A stretch of DNA of 64,000 nt from Laguncularia racemosa. Lineage: Eukaryota > Streptophyta > Magnoliopsida > Myrtales > Combretaceae. The stretch is from positions 522,340 through 586,339 of the forward strand of contig JBBMOL010000072.1 of assembly GCA_037954665.1 (NCBI GenBank), in the 5' to 3' direction. The notes below the pieces were generated by a model. It had not been told where the DNA came from. It saw nothing but the letters and a program-made list of their open reading frames with translations, and made no database searches. Each line of letters starts with the position of its first letter. The first letter of the stretch is position 1. This document shows, one piece after another, positions 63,060 through 64,000 of the stretch. A program made the translations under genes and the position numbers.

Positions 63060-64000
63060 GACGAGATTGAAGAGTTAGATTTAGCAGGACTAAGGGAGTC
63101 TTCGAGACCTATCTTCATTAGCAATAATCTTTCGCAAGAGCTTAAGATCCACCTAGTGAAATTGTTAAGGGAGTATAAAGATGTGTTTGCATGGACTTAT
63201 AATGAAATGCCAAGACTGGACCCTAATCTAGTGGTACATAGGTTTAACATTGCAGCCAAAGTCAAGCCAGTAAAATAGAGATAACGAGTTTTTTGGCTAG
63301 AAGTTGAGATCCAAATCAAAGAAGAAATTGAGAAGTTGCTCCAGGTTGGTTTTATCAGGCTAATTGAGCACCTCACGTAGTTGGCTAATATTGTACTAAT
63401 AAGGAAGAAAAATGGATAAATACGAGTTTGTGTAGATTTTCGTGACCTCAATAATGCTTGCTTAAAGGATGACTTCCTATTAGTAAATATTGATACATTA
63501 GTGGATGCCACAGTTGGACATAAATTATTCTCTTTTATTGATGGTTTTAGTGGCTACAATCAAATTAAGATGTCGCTGCAAACGCTGAGTGTACTACCTT
63601 TAGGATGCCAGTAGGAAATTTCTACTATACCATCATGTCCTTTAGGCTTAAGAATGCAAGAGCTACTTACTAAAGAGCAATGGTTGCTATCTTCCACAAT
63701 ATGATGCACGACTTCATGAAAGACTATGTGATGACATAGTTATCAAGTCAAAGTAGGTGTCGAATTGCTTGATACATTTGCAAAAGGTTTTTGAGTGGTG
63801 CCAATTGTATAAGTTGCGCATGAACCCACTAAAGTGCGTCTTTAGTGTAGCATTTGGAAAATTCCTTAGATTTGTACTTCACAGAAAAGGGATCAATGTC
63901 GATCTAACAAAGTTGCAGGCTATATAATCCATGCCCTCACCCACTAACCCGAAGGAATTAAAAACTTTCATGGGTAAAGTCTCCTACATTAGGAGATTCA
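63060..64000 (+). pseudogene. Retrotransposon reverse transcriptase, broken (runs off window)
   Basis: Reading from about 63060, the DVFAWTYNEMPRLDP block opens the reverse transcriptase region. RT words follow: IRVCVDFRDLNNAC, LFSFIDGFSGYNQIKM and then, in another frame, FRMPVGNFYYTIMSFRLKNA. Stops include 63276, 63282, 63378, 63417 and 63671. The catalytic YxDD-type box near 63722-63745 is split by a one-base frame break. The last part (63800-64000) is the connection region and continues outside the window. Confidence 0.85.

Larger units (their letters stand above)
60437..64000 (+). mobile_element. Decayed Ty3/gypsy LTR retrotransposon, internal region (continues past window)
   Basis: Order of parts is PBS, gag, protease, reverse transcriptase, as in Ty3/gypsy elements. 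All coding parts are broken by stops and frame changes. No integrase or 3' LTR is in view because the element runs off at base 64000. The 5' LTR precedes it. Confidence 0.85.

Noticed and set aside
1..64000. CRISPR array, bacterial operon, phage or viral gene cluster
   Set aside because: No regularly spaced short repeats with unique spacers, and all recognisable genes are plant nuclear genes or plant retroelements.

Overview
The window looks like nuclear DNA of a flowering plant, most likely a eudicot. It is very AT-rich. Its genes are either long and intron-split or single-exon BAHD acyltransferases, and the space between them is filled with decayed retrotransposons, MITE-like elements and microsatellites. 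There is no bacterial gene organisation and no CRISPR array. The species could not be fixed from sequence alone.

Layout: 1-3094 is the 5' part of a minus-strand LTR retrotransposon: a DUF7745-type gag-like ORF open at the window edge, a primer binding site, and an LTR of about 2.1 kb carrying a tRNA-like segment and a G/C-rich pentamer repeat. 3095-7451 resembles a large LTR remnant ending GGGTTGTGACA. 7452-20813 has no recognisable gene. It holds a direct-repeat pair that could be a TRIM-like element, a tRNA-like/organelle-like patch, and a decayed tandem array of about 0.45-0.55 kb units (14.83-18.06 kb). The last array unit is split by a 628-bp foldback element with a near-perfect 10-bp target duplication.

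20814-29615 carries two intronless BAHD acyltransferase genes on the + strand (432 codons each, different sequences), 6.2 kb apart. 30455-33995 (minus) is a two-exon gene for a PP2A B'/B56 regulatory subunit (526 aa when spliced). 38489-50827 (minus) is a 20-exon gene for a membrane-anchored plant thimet-oligopeptidase-like M3 metallopeptidase (716 aa). I rebuilt its exons by hand; all junctions are GT/AG and in phase. Its introns contain a decayed plastid trnM insertion, a partial duplication of exon 14, a foldback repeat and a short tandem duplication. 50828-60436 is AT-rich intergenic DNA with two likely MITE-type elements and a strand-asymmetric low-complexity block. 60437-64000 is the 5' part of a decayed Ty3/gypsy retrotransposon (gag, protease, reverse transcriptase) with many stops and frameshifts; it runs off the window.

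The protein-coding genes do not form an evident pathway. The two BAHD genes suggest specialised acylation, while the PP2A subunit and the peptidase are housekeeping or signalling genes. I saw no convincing new defence or mobile system. The most notable observations are the pseudo-exon 14 duplication, the altered tyrosine loop of the peptidase, the interrupted tandem array and the plastid tRNA insertion.
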